This document shows positions 11,334 to 22,525 of a DNA stretch of 64,000 nt, one piece after another; positions within the stretch are counted from its first letter, which is position 1, and the number at the start of each line of letters is the position of its first letter. The notes beneath the pieces were generated by a model, which worked only from the letters and a program-made list of their open reading frames with translations, did not search any database and had not been told where the DNA came from. Both the position numbers and the translations under genes were made by a program. The DNA is from Tubulanus polymorphus (lineage: Eukaryota; Nemertea; Palaeonemertea; Tubulaniformes; Tubulanidae): NCBI RefSeq assembly GCF_964204645.1, contig NC_134030.1:17179110-17243109 (forward strand). The letters are read 5' to 3'.

Positions 11334-13084
11334 GAATTGTCATTGTGGCGAAAATGGACCGTGTTCAACATCTCCGCTTCGTTTTCGTTACATCTCATCC
11401 TTTCCTCCGATATCTCCAGGTGGGGCGATTTCATATGTATAAATACGTTTTGTAGTGTTTAAATTTGTATCGTGTAATACTGTAAAATTTTTCGGGCGTC
11501 TCGTTATGGTCTATCGCGTTCGGGTTGGGGGTTTTGGTCGGTTTCTGTCGGGAAATAGCACAATCACATCTTTTTATTCGGCTTTTATCATAAATTCGCG
11601 CTATGACGTTCTGGTTACTTACCTGTAGTCTATTCCTTTGTATTCGCTTTTCAATTTTAAACTGCTGTTGTGTGGTGTCATAATCCCACTTTTATCATAT
11701 TTCCGTAGTTTGATTTGTTTTCATCGGTTCCTCGCTCGGCGAGTTGAGCCTTGTCGCACCGCTAGGCGGCTCACTATTATTGCGCGCGGATATCAAACTC
11801 GGGTTTGATTTTCAAATTCCGCTTTTATCCTTTCAAACCTATTCTTTTGGTATTTTTATAGCGTGTATTGATAATATTTTATCTCTGGGAGTATTAATCT
11901 TCCTGTATAACTATTCTATTCGCGTTCTATTTAGCGGGTTGGATATGGTCATCTTGTCCAACCCGAAGGAAGAGATATATTCACTTTTCGATCGTCTGGC
12001 CAAGTTTGATGTAACCGAGTTTGATTTTGTCTGGCCGAGTTTGATTCTGGCTCAGTTTGATTTCAACCAAGTTTGATTTTTTCGGTCTCCTAGTGTAGCG
12101 AAATCTACCGACCGATAGCGTCACTACGATGGACAGTCATTATCAATTTTGTTTAGTTTAGTCAAGCCGACTTTTGTACATACGTAAAACTATTTGCCGG
12201 GCCTATCGATCGTCACATCATTTTCAGCTACGACTGTATTGATTCACTATCGGTCGGGCGATTTCGCTGCGATTGTATATAAAATGTATATATTTCTACA
12301 TTTAATCGCGATTGAATGATTTGAGATCGTCGCTATAATTTTCAAATCATCTCTCACCGTGCGCCCGAATAAGGTGATTTTGACGTAATTTCGTGACTTC
12401 GTGTAATTTGATGTTCCTGACGCGAGACCGTTCCGAGACGCGCCCAAGGTGTAAATTTTATCAACTGGAGAAACCGATTAAATTCAGGAGTTCAACTCTT
12501 GACATGATTAATTTTATACAAGTCTTACATTTTCGTCTTTTCTGAACGAGGAGAGGAGTTCCACCGCTATTTTCTGTCTCAGTGCCAATTATTATTATTC
12601 GTCTTAACGAGAGGACCAGTTCGATCAGGGACATATCGGCAGTAGTTAGATGAAGACCATCAATCGAAGATTCGAACCCTCAATTTTTTTATCGACTGAC
12701 GGCCCTAATCCGGGGGTAGTCATGACAATGTGTCATACGTGAGAGAACGATAGATGTTGGGAGAACTAGGTTCGAACCCGTGCGAAATCCTGGCCAGGTA
12801 GTCGCCTACGAGGACGCCGAGCCCCGATCATGGAATGAGAAGACTGAATATTTTTTTTTAAATTTGATTATAATTTCGACAAGAACTGATATCTTTTCCC
12901 TGAGGAGGAATTACTTCCCCCAATATTTTCGTATAATCCGATTATATTGTCTCAGGGCGAACCCTAGTAGCAAACGCCTATTTCATTTATTATATACATA
13001 AACACATAAAGATACGCTACCCAGGAGAGAAACGCTACATCATCTAGGGCTACAAGCAAAGTCCATAAGAATTATTATCGCGCG
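11334..13084. other. No gene seen; short GAGTTTGATT repeats
   Basis: At 12,001-12,080 the phrase GAGTTTGATT or a variant recurs about five times. CGACCGATAG (about 12,108) has an inverted partner CTATCGGTCG near 12,247, about 115 bp apart. GGTTCGAACCC at 12,769-12,779 matches a pol III B box, but no convincing A box precedes it. No coding content. Confidence 0.4.
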
Positions 13085-13255
13085 ATGTCTCACAGCATTG
13101 AGAAGGTCGACGTAGCTGAACTGTTATTAGCCCAAGAGCTAGGTGTAACTGAACAGTTCAAAGGGAAATCTCTGTGCGACATTCAGTATGAAGATGAGTA
13201 CAGCATGTTAGAAGTCGTTATTATTTTTGGGAAAGATAAATGTATGATTTTGTGA
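13085..13255 (+). CDS. Small hypothetical ORF or first exon, 56 aa
   Basis: ATG to TGA gives 56 residues beginning MSHSIEKVDVAELLLAQELG, with acidic-hydrophobic character and no motif I know. It may be a first exon or chance. It lies about 1 kb upstream of the multi-exon gene-like region and on the same strand. No promoter or polyadenylation signal ties it to anything. Confidence 0.2.
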   Translation: MSHSIEKVDVAELLLAQELGVTEQFKGKSLCDIQYEDEYSMLEVVIIFGKDKCMIL

Positions 13256-14104
13256 TTTAGAAAGTGTATCGTTAATGGTACAGCAGTGACCAAGGTTTTC
13301 ACAGGATCAGATGATAAAAGCCCACATTAAACTTTCCAAAAAAAATTTCGTGATGTAGACCTATTATATCTAAACAAACAAAATTTCCAACCAACAAATT
13401 ACCTGCTGATGATTCAAGTCCCTGCTGCTGTCTTCACCATTTAGTGGTACGAGGCATATCACTATCAGATGTATTCACATCTACATTTCCATTGTCATGG
13501 GGTTCTAGGTAACGTTTATAGGCCTACATTGCACGGTAGATCAGATTCCAAACACTTCGAACAAAATATTTTTAATTGTTGAATTTAACCTCATACTCGG
13601 GACTCGGTCCGGGAAATTTCGACCGGCCTATCACTCCTCCAAGACGACTTAAGTCTGGTTCTTTCTACGTTGAATAAAATTAAGCACAACCTGCCTTTTG
13701 ATTGTTAACGATAGTTAATTCCAGAAACTATAATAGACTAATGAATGACTTCAAACCTACCAAGACAAAGGTATTTGTCTCAACCGCTTTGACTGGCTCG
13801 ATAAACAAAGCAGATGTAAGCGGTAATCGTTGGATACGGACGAGTATAACTAAATCACGTAACTGAACTTTGTGCTATCCAAGTTGTTTCCACGTGTCCT
13901 TTTATGTTCTACGTACTAGAATTCGGTTCCGGAGAAATTCCACAAAAACAAATTTCAAGTACTTTTACATCTTTATATTTATATTAATGAATTGAATTGG
14001 AATTGAATTGTTCTCACTCACACGCGTGTGGCTTCCTTTCACGCAGACAAAGATACCATCAAAGCGTTCGCACTAAACCGATAAATTCATTGTTATACAA
14101 CACA
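13256..14104. other. No gene seen
   Basis: Non-coding sequence between two possible exons; no repeat recognised. Confidence 0.4.
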
Positions 14105-14308
14105 ATGGCTTCATTTCATCTGCGATATGCTCTATTCGATTTCGTCAATAAATGCTGTGTCGAAATTGGTGAAACCCGCTCAATAGTTAACTTCAAAGAA
14201 ATTAAAGACGATATTGGCTCCAATTGGCCAATTCATCGAGAGGTCAGCGTCGAATGGAAAAAGGGGAAAACAGCGGGATGTTTAAAGCCAAAATATTACA
14301 ATTTTCGG
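14105..14308 (+). CDS. Possible exon of unknown gene (68 codons)
   Basis: An ATG at 14,105 opens a frame MASFHLRYALFDFVNKCCVE... to a good donor GTGAGT at 14,309. The exon would end in phase 0, whereas the next candidate exon (14,911) needs phase 2 for its open frame. Either a small exon between them has been missed or the two are unrelated. No domain is recognised. The composition (Trp/Lys-rich end, VEWKKGKTAG) looks coding. Confidence 0.35.
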
Positions 14309-14910
14309 GTGAGTTCTAAGAAATGAAATGATAGTGGTATTTTTTTAACATAAAAAGGCACATTTTAACCCTATTCAATTAAATTAAAACTTTATTGATC
14401 TTCGTTCACATAAGATTATAATTTAAGTCAAGAGTAGAGTGAACATATTGTGTAAGTCGGTTACGATGTGTGAATACATAATATAGTCATATCTGTGGCT
14501 TCAATTTTAGTTTTGACCCTCCTTAGCAATTTACTTCTCCAAATTTTCAAATCTTCGAATTACATAGGGACATACCTTGTAACACAAACTGAAAACTATA
14601 TGTCATTTCTTTCTACACAGATAATCACTATTGCAACGAGCAAACAACCTGTTATAACAGCACAAATACAAAGTATAATGGCCTATCGTTCAACACATGT
14701 TGCACCGGTTTTTTTCTTTCAAATAAATTAACTTGATCTTGAAGTTATCCCTCCAAACCTCCAAATTATGTAGTATCTTGGTAAAAGGAGAACAATTTAT
14801 TATGTCCGACCTTTTATTGTCCGTATTCGTTTATACACATATTCTTTGACTAGACAACAAAATTTATCAAAACCAATGATGTTGAGATAATGTGAACCCT
14901 CGTTTTATAG

Positions 14911-16367
14911 AAAATGGATTATCAAGAACCACCCTGACAAAAACAAACATATAGATGCAACCGCTGAGAACTTTATAAAAAACTTCTCAAACCTATTCCG
15001 AAATCTTAATGGACAAGTATGTATATATTCTAAAGTAATATCATTGTCGTGACCTTAGTGGAAAAGTATATATACATTCACTATTCCTAGTTTTCAAATC
15101 TTTGTCGTGATCATTCGTTGATTTCAGGATGACTTAGCCTCAATAACCTGGAATACAATAATACAGATTGAATATGAACTCGGCAATATCAGCAAAGCAA
15201 CATGTCTAAAGTCTGTAAGCAGCAAATGGTTATTTCATTTAAAGAAAACTCTGTCATCGACATCGTATCAACTCGACCCAGACAATGAAGCATATAACTT
15301 TCCTTGCGAATATGTGAATGCGTTTCCTTTACTCGAATATGATGTAAAAGAAGAAATAGTACTTCGCTGTAAAAATCTATGCCAACGGTAAATTGATCTT
15401 CATTTTCTATCATGATAATTCATTATGGGAACATGTAATCAAATCTGTGCTTTTTCAGCCATTCAACTTTCTTCGAGCGAATTCCCGCCTTTGACTGTCC
15501 CAAATGTGAAAATGAAGAAATGATCAGTTTCTATTACGACTCCAATCTACCTGACTTAAGTGAACACAATATTTCAATTGGTTAGTAGGGCTTTACTTAA
15601 TCGTGAGATCTCATGTAATGCAGGCTACATGAATAAGTAGTTCAGGGCAGGAATTTCACAATTCTCTAACCTTTTCAGATACCGCCTCTCCCTCTAGCGA
15701 ATCAAATTATGAAATTAGGAATTATGAAAGTGATACTGGTGTAAAAGACAGCGATGAGAGAAGAAATGAAGATAGTGAAAATGAGAATGACGGAATATAT
15801 ACAAGCATTGAGAAAATAAACGGTCACGACGAATCGGAAGGAGACTGCCTCGTCGAATCGGAAGGAACAGGACACGACGAATCAGAAGGAGACTGCCTCG
15901 TCGAATTGGAAGGAAACGGAGACGACGAATCGGAAGGAGACTGCCTCGTCGAATGGAAAGGAGACAGACATGACGAATCGGAAGGAGACGGCCTCAACGA
16001 ATCGGAAAGAGACGGACACAACGAATCGGAAGGAAACGGACACGACGAATTGGAAGGAAATGGACACGACGAATCGGAAAAGGAAATAAACGGAGAATAT
16101 AATGATGATACAGAATTTATGAAATATGCTTATTGCAAAAGTCTAAGCGCATTGGATATCTTAGTTTGTAACGGTAAAGGTGATTTTCACTGTGCTGTGT
16201 GTAGCCAATCATTTAAATACAAGTCCAAATGTTTAAGACATTGTCAGGGGCATTTAAGGCGGGCTGTTGTAAACCGGAAGCATTTCGTTTTCATCTGCAA
16301 TTGCAGACATAGCAAGTCAGGCCATTTCCACTGCCCTTGGTTTCCAGTTGAAACCAAGGAACTATAA
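14911..16367 (+). CDS. Four-exon acidic-repeat, Cys/His-finger protein of unknown function
   Basis: Exons 14,911-15,016, 15,128-15,387, 15,459-15,580 and 15,679-16,367 have AG/GT borders and compatible phases (0, 2, 1), strong support for a real transcript. The product starts in a Lys/Asn-rich region (WIIKNHPDKNKHID). It has a C-P-K-C pair in exon 3 and a Ser/Glu/Asp-rich exon 4 with ten or so DESEG-like repeats. It ends with a finger (CAVCSQSFKYKSKCLRHCQGH) and CNCRHSKSGHFHCPW. The TAA at 16,365-16,367 may be the real end. Alternatively an intron may join to a downstream piece (acceptor near 16,348, NYNASEYLIPESEAYRHLQ, donor at 16,416). I do not know the family. The start codon is not identified. 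Confidence 0.5.
15826..16076 (+). repeat. Coding minisatellite (24-bp units, DESEG repeats)
   Basis: About ten tandem variants of CACGACGAATCGGAAGGA plus 6 more bases lie inside the last exon of the acidic-repeat protein. They encode alternating GHDESEGD and CLVESEG-type blocks. Because the unit is a multiple of three, length changes keep the frame. Confidence 0.8.
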
Positions 16368-16496
16368 TGCAAGTGAATACCTGATCCCTGAGTCTGAAGC
16401 ATACAGGCATCTTCAGGTAGGCGTCCTTTAATATACGTTCATCTAAAGTAATGCATAATCTGAGCTTATAATAATATTGTTCATAAACTATTCTAG

Positions 16497-17730
16497 GCAT
16501 CTTTTTGACTTTTGCTGTGGCGTCAGTACCGGATATGATATCCGTTAGGAACATTGGACACCTTAATGAAATTATTGAAAAGGTAAATATCACTTCAATG
16601 TATCGCACCGCAATCAATCACTGGCTCTGAGTACAATTGACTTTAAATCGTATTTTAGGTGAGAAATTGTTGCCCAGGATTACTGATAGATGAAAATGAG
16701 TTAAAAAAAAGAATCGGCTCACGTCTTTATCATAAAAGGAATAAGGATGTTCGATCTTGGTGCGTATTCAGCAATTTTTGAATAACATGTGTAGAAAATA
16801 GAGAAAATAATTCATCATTTAATTGAAGGAAAACCATAAATTACAAAGCAAATCTAATGGAAGTATTTAGTGCGGATCTAGGGTCTAAATGTTGGGGGTG
16901 CAGGGAAAAACGGGCACCTCCAATGGCTAATTGGCCAGAAGGGTACCATCACGCGGGGCGCATGTGAGCATAGCATGTGCGAAGCAAAAATGGGGGGCCT
17001 AGGCTGAAAACTTTGGATTCTCAATGGAAGTTTAGTGCATACTGAGTACTTCTGAGGATATTTTACTTGGAATCTGTAAAAAAATGGATAAGTTAAAATT
17101 TAAGGAATTTTTTAAGGCCCTTGAATTTTAGGGATGTGAACCGATGAAATCTGAAATCATGTATTATTTATTAGGTTAGGGGATAAATACATCAAATGGC
17201 CGCATAGACGATCACATATGAAAAATCTTGATGCACTCCCCCATCGAAACAGCAGGGGGAGGAAACTAATTCCGAAACCAATAACCGTAATAGGTAAGGT
17301 AATCATTTCCATTTTAATATGTAATGCATCAAACCGAACTTAACAGATCATGTCTATATGAAATTTAAAGGGGTGTAGGTTGATAATATTTGGTAAGTTG
17401 AGTAGAATTCAGAAATGATTTCGTGCCGATACAATTGTTTAGATAAAATTTGGAACATTTAAGTTTGGATGTTTTCCCAACGAATAAAAGAAGAAATGTC
17501 CAAAACCTGTAAGACGGGTCAAGTTCCATGTGCTTATAACTTACTAGCAAAGAACCCGCCCAACGACCGTCTTATTGAGTGGAGAGAAATAGATCATGTT
17601 CTATTTCTCCAACTAGTCGAGACGAGAGTTGTGTCAAGGAAAATCGAGCAATTTTTTTCGATCACATACATGACTCAGCTTGCTCAATGTCAGTTGCTGG
17701 ATTCCTCGACAAAAAATAGTGTGTGTGAAC
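16497..17730 (+). CDS. Second phase-consistent exon chain, unknown protein
   Basis: Exons 16,497-16,582, 16,659-16,759, 17,175-17,293 and about 17,464-17,730 share AG/GT borders and matching phases (0, 2, 1). They encode SVPDMISVRNIGHLNEIIEK, then CCPGLLIDENELKKRIGSR, then a basic segment DKYIKWPHRRSHMKNL, then VPCAYNLLAKNPPNDRLIEW and a hydrophobic-Gln tail. It probably continues the same gene as the 14.9-16.4 kb exons, but the joining phase (phase 1 needed at 16,497) is unresolved. The 3' limit is unknown because a Harbinger-like element starts at 17,735. No family recognised. Confidence 0.45.
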
Positions 17731-17734
17731 CTAA

Positions 17735-18446
17735 CGGCTGGCTTATGTCGACAAGCAACACGACGCCTACGGATGCTGGCAACCCGACGCCTACCAACTT
17801 GTCGCAAGCCGTATCCGGCTAGTTGCCCATGTTCTACTCCGGCCTACGGTAGGTGGACAGTTGCTTTCGATCGCAACCGACATAAGCTCATCTGCGACGC
17901 GACGGAACTGAGCGCAAGGGTTCCAGCCAATAAGAGACTGCATATACATAGTACAAGTTATGACCGCTAGTTAGCGTCATTCGTAATTAGTTATAAACCT
18001 TCAAATTCAAGTACTTCGAAACATTAACCAAAGTTTCAGCACAGCAGATGACTGGACTGAAGATCTAGAAGCGAAATTGGTAGAATTATGGTGTGAGCGG
18101 CCATCTTTATATGATGTCGCTAGCTCATTGTATTCAACACAGAATCAGAAAGATAAAGATCTTAAAGAAATAGCTTTTCTTATAGAAATGTATTTCCCAA
18201 AAATTCAAAATAAATCAAATTTATTCTCAAATGTTTATCACGTGACCATCTGAGCCATTGCAGTTGCCAGTAATCGTAACCAACATAAGCAGGGAAGCAA
18301 CTGGAGGATCTTGTATCCCGATAGTCGGCCTCAGTTGCTGCGAATCGGAGCGCAGTCGACATAAGCTGGGCTGCGATCGCGGTAGCTCTCAGTTGCGTCG
18401 GTAGGAGTCAGTAGCCGTTGCGTTGCTTGTCGACGTAAGCCAGCCT
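17735..18446. mobile_element. Harbinger-like element, 712 bp, TAA target sites
   Basis: The left end reads CGGCTGGCTTATGTCGACAA from 17,735. The right end, reverse complemented from 18,446, reads AGGCTGGCTTACGTCGACAA. A TAA flanks each side (17,732-17,734 and 18,447-18,449), the 3-bp target pattern of PIF/Harbinger elements. It carries an exon-like MADF stretch but no transposase. It may sit in an intron of the surrounding gene-like exons. Confidence 0.75.
18040..18253 (+). pseudogene. MADF (Myb/SANT-like) domain exon inside the Harbinger-like element
   Basis: After an AG acceptor at 18,038-18,039 the frame reads TADDWTEDLEAKLVELWCER, then PSLYDVASSLY, then KDKDLKEIAF, and ends at TGA 18,251-18,253. 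W..E.E.KL.EL..E.P.LYD......K...L.EIA is the signature of the MADF DNA-binding domain. PIF/Harbinger transposons carry a second gene for a Myb/SANT/MADF-type protein that helps the transposase reach the termini, which fits its position between the TIRs. The C-terminal part of the domain fades, so this is a remnant. Confidence 0.6.
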
Positions 18447-18449
18447 TAA

Positions 18450-19863
18450 AAGTTGAACTTAAGAAGAAACCCTGTGTCCCTGTAGTAAAGCACAATATAC
18501 TGTAACCTTAGGAGTAATCACTGACTGATTACTTCAATCTATAACCAACTAACAGCTGATGCTCATAGTGTGTTGTTTAGAACAGCGCGAAGTGACATCT
18601 TGCAGCACGTCCAAATGGTCCAGAACTAAAGATAATTGACAATTTTTAAAAGATTTTCTCCTTTTTACACTAAACGATAGATAATAGTATAAAATAAGGC
18701 TAGGTGATTTCAGAAATGGAAAAATCTTTTCAATCTAGTCAGAATCGATGATTTTGATGTTCGCGCACCTGTTCAGTGTATACATTGCGTCTGCTGCACG
18801 CGTGGTACTGTGTCTATTAATAGAACTACGTCACCAAAGGGACGGCTCGGAAATGATGTCTATAGAAATGAATAGGAAATAAGCTACAAGAGTTATTCAA
18901 CTTAATTTTATACTTACATGGCATTGGAATTCAGACAAAATGCCTCTTGATTTTGAAAGTCTACACATCAATGATTATAATTAGCTGTTGAACGGACCAC
19001 ATCCGTTCAAAAACTAAGCGCAAAAAATGGGATTTGAATAGCAATCCATGGCATTTAATAGTAGACAACAAGCATAGTGTACTTTAATAGCTTCATAGCA
19101 AGGGATTGAAATCTGCATCTTCAATTTGATCAATTTAGCCTATTCAAATTACTCATTGATTCTTTGAAATAGGTTTATGCAATAGACAATAGATTCTTCT
19201 ACCTCCTTGGCCAGTTTCAAAGCTTCAAAACAATCTGGCTTTGAGATACAACAGAAAATACACGCAGTTTCCTCAAAATTCAACGCATTTCTATAGATGC
19301 TATTTCTCAGCTGCCCCGTTAATGTTGTTGCAGCTTGCACCTGCTGGTTCAGCCGATGCTGAGCAGTAAGCAATGTAAACAACGAAATGAGGTCAAAAAT
19401 CATGTTACAAAATCACAAATTGCAACTAAACATTTTTGAACACAACGGTTGAAGATGAGTTTATAGATCAATAGAATACATCATATTTTGAAATAAAAAA
19501 AGTGTCAATTACCCTTCATTAAACATTATCGTATTGGCTTGAAATCGAAATTAAAGCATTCTTACGGCTAGCATCTTTATATGTTACCAAAATCGTGTGA
19601 CAATGATTCACCATTAGCCTCGAAATTCACAGAAACCCCTCAAACGTAGTATAGATTCTTGTACATGTAGCTCAAGCTGTCCCTTTCATATTTCAATGGT
19701 AAATACTTTTCTCGTATATTTGAACACAGAAAGAGTTAGACACTCTTAGAAATTCTTGATACTGATGAAATTGCAGAAACATGTTGTCTTATGAAAAGTG
19801 TAAAATAACAAAGAGTGCTAACATTGAATCAATTGAAGATCACAATATACGTGATAAAACGAT
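18450..19863. other. No gene seen
   Basis: AT-rich non-coding sequence. An 84-codon frame on the minus strand (19,149-19,403) has no recognisable motif and I do not call it. Confidence 0.45.
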
Positions 19864-20048
19864 ATGAATAAAATCCCGCAATAAATTAATTAATGATAAA
19901 ATGTTTATTTTAAAAACATATGAGAAACGTTTATTTGGCATGTCATTTTAGACTGAAGAGGGGTGGTAGAAACCACCCGAAATATTTCTCATATGTTTTT
20001 AAAATAAACATTTTATCATTAATTAATTTATTGTGGGATTTTATTCAT
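19864..20048. repeat. Foldback element with 64-bp arms
   Basis: Arms 19,864-19,927 and 19,985-20,048 are inverted copies with one mismatch (CCCGCAAT against CCCACAAT) around a 57-base spacer. The spacer holds a hammerhead-ribozyme core. A similar architecture occurs at 41,956-42,211. Such a structure would fold into one long hairpin as RNA. Confidence 0.85.
19953..19982 (+). ncRNA. Hammerhead ribozyme core (CTGAAGA - stem II - GAAA)
   Basis: CTGAAGA (matching CUGANGA) at 19,953-19,959 is followed by GGGTGGT / ACCACCC, a 7-bp stem with an AGAA loop, and then GAAA at 19,979-19,982. These are the two invariant boxes of the hammerhead self-cleaving ribozyme in the correct order around stem II. 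The foldback arms could supply further helices. I could not place the cleavage site and stems I and III with certainty, so activity is unproven. Confidence 0.55.
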
Positions 20049-20601
20049 TTCATAGCGCTAACATTATGTCGTTTGATATTGTGTAATAGCACTGAATGAA
20101 TGATGCAAATAGTAAATGAGCAAAAGTTTTTTGATCAAAGTTGATTATCTACTCTTGTTGGACGCGGGGCTACGAGGGACGGTACAGCTGTGGTGATGGA
20201 TCATTTGTGTAGCTGCTATCTGACAGCTCACATGCACAGCTGCTCTTTGATGTGGTCGAAAAGCTGCCCTTTAACTCGGATGGCAGACCCATGTTACTGC
20301 CTGCTTGGGAATATTTTCCTTCGGTTTAAATCTACACATTTTACAAATCGAATGCAATCACCAAATTGCTGCTGAGTAACAATGTTTTAGCGGTAACTTT
20401 TACTTATCATAGGAATTATTTCTTCAATTCAGACATACATTTATTTCTGACGAATGAAAGAAACGTTAAATTCTTTGCTATTCATCACATTCATGGGGAA
20501 CAACAAGGATGTAGTCAATTCAGAAGGACATTGGATATTTTGCAAATAATGATACAGATAGTAGGCCCTAAAAGAAAACCATGAAAATATTGTTTTTTTA
20601 G
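20049..20601. other. No gene seen
   Basis: Non-coding or intronic sequence before the next exon candidate; open frames at 20,190-20,584 carry no motif. Confidence 0.4.
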
Positions 20602-21325
20602 ATATGAAGAGGTGCAAGTTTTAATTGATGGAGAGAGGGTTGGAAAGGGATACCTCATGATCGGAAATGATACAGGTATGTGAATACATCACGTATTTGT
20701 GATTGTTGTAAACACAATGATAACATGTCTTTTATTTGATGCATTTTATTTGTTTTTTTAGATGAATTCGCGATAGTGAGCGTGCTATCTAGAACTGCGA
20801 AAATGAAAAAATATGACCAGAAGCAGTTGTTCAGTGATGATGATAGGATGATACATCGTACATTTTCAAATATTCAAGTGAGTTAATTTGTAAATTATTT
20901 TGCCTGTGCCAATAAGCGTAAGTCGAAAAATTAATTAACAACTCGGTTTAACACTCACAAATTGTTCATCATAGGCTGGATGTGTCATATCGTGGCCTAG
21001 ACAACAGTTGGGCCGATGTCAACTGCAAATGGCCCGCCGCAGACAAATGCCAGCAGAAAACAGAGTACCCGCTGAGGTGCGAGAGACAGAGGAGCGAGAG
21101 ATGGAGGTGCTGGAGACGTAGGTGCAGGAGACGGAGGTGCGGGAGACAGATGTTGGGGAGACGGAGGTTTGGGAGACGGAGGTGCGGGAGATGGAGGAGC
21201 TGGAGACGGAGGAGCGGGAGGAGGTGCGGGAGACGGAGGGGTGGGAGACGAAGGTGTGGGAGACGGAGGTACGGGACACTAGGCTTGAAGCTCCCATACA
21301 AAAAATAAATTCAGGTATTACATAT

Positions 21326-21393
<68 letters not shown>

Positions 21394-21455
21394 AAGGAAG
21401 AAGAGGTGATACTGCCTGTTAAAAGACGCCGAAAAGCGAAAAAATATCTACTCTA
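20602..21455 (+). CDS. 3' exons of an unknown gene with coding minisatellite and Asp run
   Basis: Exons 20,602-20,675, 20,762-20,877 and from 20,975 have good acceptors and donors with matching phases. They read [21 protein letters not shown], then [15 protein letters not shown]...[12 protein letters not shown], then [20 protein letters not shown]. The last exon runs into ET/EVRE repeats with an in-frame TAG at 21,118-21,120. A further piece after an acceptor at 21,311-21,314 reads YYIL, about 22 Asp, [20 protein letters not shown] and stop at 21,455; the KRRRKAKK looks like a nuclear localisation signal. How it joins is unresolved. The VSV...WPRQQL layout resembles a C-terminal domain of transposon-like proteins, function unknown to me. 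It might be the 3' end of the 14.9-17.7 kb gene. Confidence 0.4.
21062..21283. repeat. GAGACGGAGGTGCGG minisatellite
   Basis: Tandem 12-18 bp variants of GAGACGGAGGTGCGGGA cover about 220 bp and encode ETEVRE-like repeats. The repeat creates spurious long frames on both strands. Confidence 0.8.
21328..21393. repeat. (GAT)22 microsatellite
   Basis: Sixty-six bases of perfect GAT. In the frame ending at 21,455 it encodes an Asp run. Confidence 0.95.
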
Positions 21456-21611
21456 AATCTGTAAAAAGCTGTTATCATTCTTGTATTTAAAACTTACTTA
21501 TACTTTCATACTCATACTATACTTAAGGCACTTTACCGGTACTATACATACAATTTCTGCCTGTATCAATTTTATATATCTATACAACACCTGTTATATG
21601 ATTTCAATGTA

Positions 21612-21617
21612 AATAAA
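21612..21617 (+). promoter_or_regulatory. Polyadenylation signal AATAAA
   Basis: AATAAA lies 157 bases after the stop at 21,455, in the position expected for the 3' end of the upstream gene model. Confidence 0.45.
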
Positions 21618-22525
21618 GAATATCAATTATTATCTAAGAAAATCTCCTCATCCCTCAATAAATTCTCATGAAAATTTCATATTTCAAATTTGTCGTATAT
21701 AAAACTTTTCTAATCTGAGCGGAGCTGAGAATCCTTCGATGTCAATAGAAACTACGCCTTACCTGTACTATATTCCCCAAGGCACGTGCCTCGCAGGCGG
21801 ACCCTTGCAGCGATGATTTCGTAATTGCCACGCGACGTAATTTCTACGTAGCACTACGAAAACATAAACAATGCGGATTGCACTTTATTCCCAGTTCTCC
21901 AGATCGACTCTGTGGGCGAATATTCGTATAATTCTGTTCTTGGGCAGAGGAGACCGATCCTTCAGTAGCAACTAGTTTCCACAGCGCAAGTAGGCATTGG
22001 TTACAGATATGACTGGCCCTGTAAGATGTTGCCGTGAGTTTGGGTTTTAATACGTCCCTGTATCTCAGTTGAACAAATGAATCTTTGAAATTAAAACTTT
22101 CCCGTATCTATCACCATGAATATGTGAAATGATGATACTATAGATTTGTATGTGGGTAATTACACAGTGGATGGTAAAACTGTATTTCTTAAAGAAATGA
22201 ACGGATGCTAAAATTGTATTTCTAGAAAACTTTCAAAGAAGTAATGGGCACATCGATATCATACAACACAGCATAATTAAAAGTGACGGTTCATCTTAAC
22301 ACTCAATATGCCGTTTGCAGGAAATAGTATTCCATTTGAAAGTATTACTGATACAGATCTACTACAGTCAAATGGAATATCGTGTAGAGCAAACCGCATA
22401 TATGCGTTGATCCATCACTGTCAGAACGTGATTACACTGAAACTATTCCATTTGAATGGTCACATATTCCATTTGCCTGTTCCACCCAATTGGAATAATT
22501 TCTAAAAATCCAAAGAGGATTCTTG
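21618..22525. other. No gene seen; scattered ATTCCATTTG inverted copies
   Basis: TATTCCATTTG at about 22,328 and its inverse CAAATGGAATA at about 22,370, with two more ATTCCATTTG at about 22,445 and 22,467, suggest a small repeat. No clear ends. Confidence 0.35.

Noticed and set aside
12769-12779. GGTTCGAACCC, an exact B box
   Set aside because: No A box or tRNA-like fold at the right distance upstream; probably chance or an unrelated repeat.
20969-21308. Long open frames on both strands over the GAGACGGAGG minisatellite
   Set aside because: Low-complexity repeats keep several frames open; only the frame continuing the splice-consistent exons is reported.
22308-22505. Four ATTCCATTTG words in both orientations
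   Set aside because: No consistent ends or spacing; insufficient for an element call.
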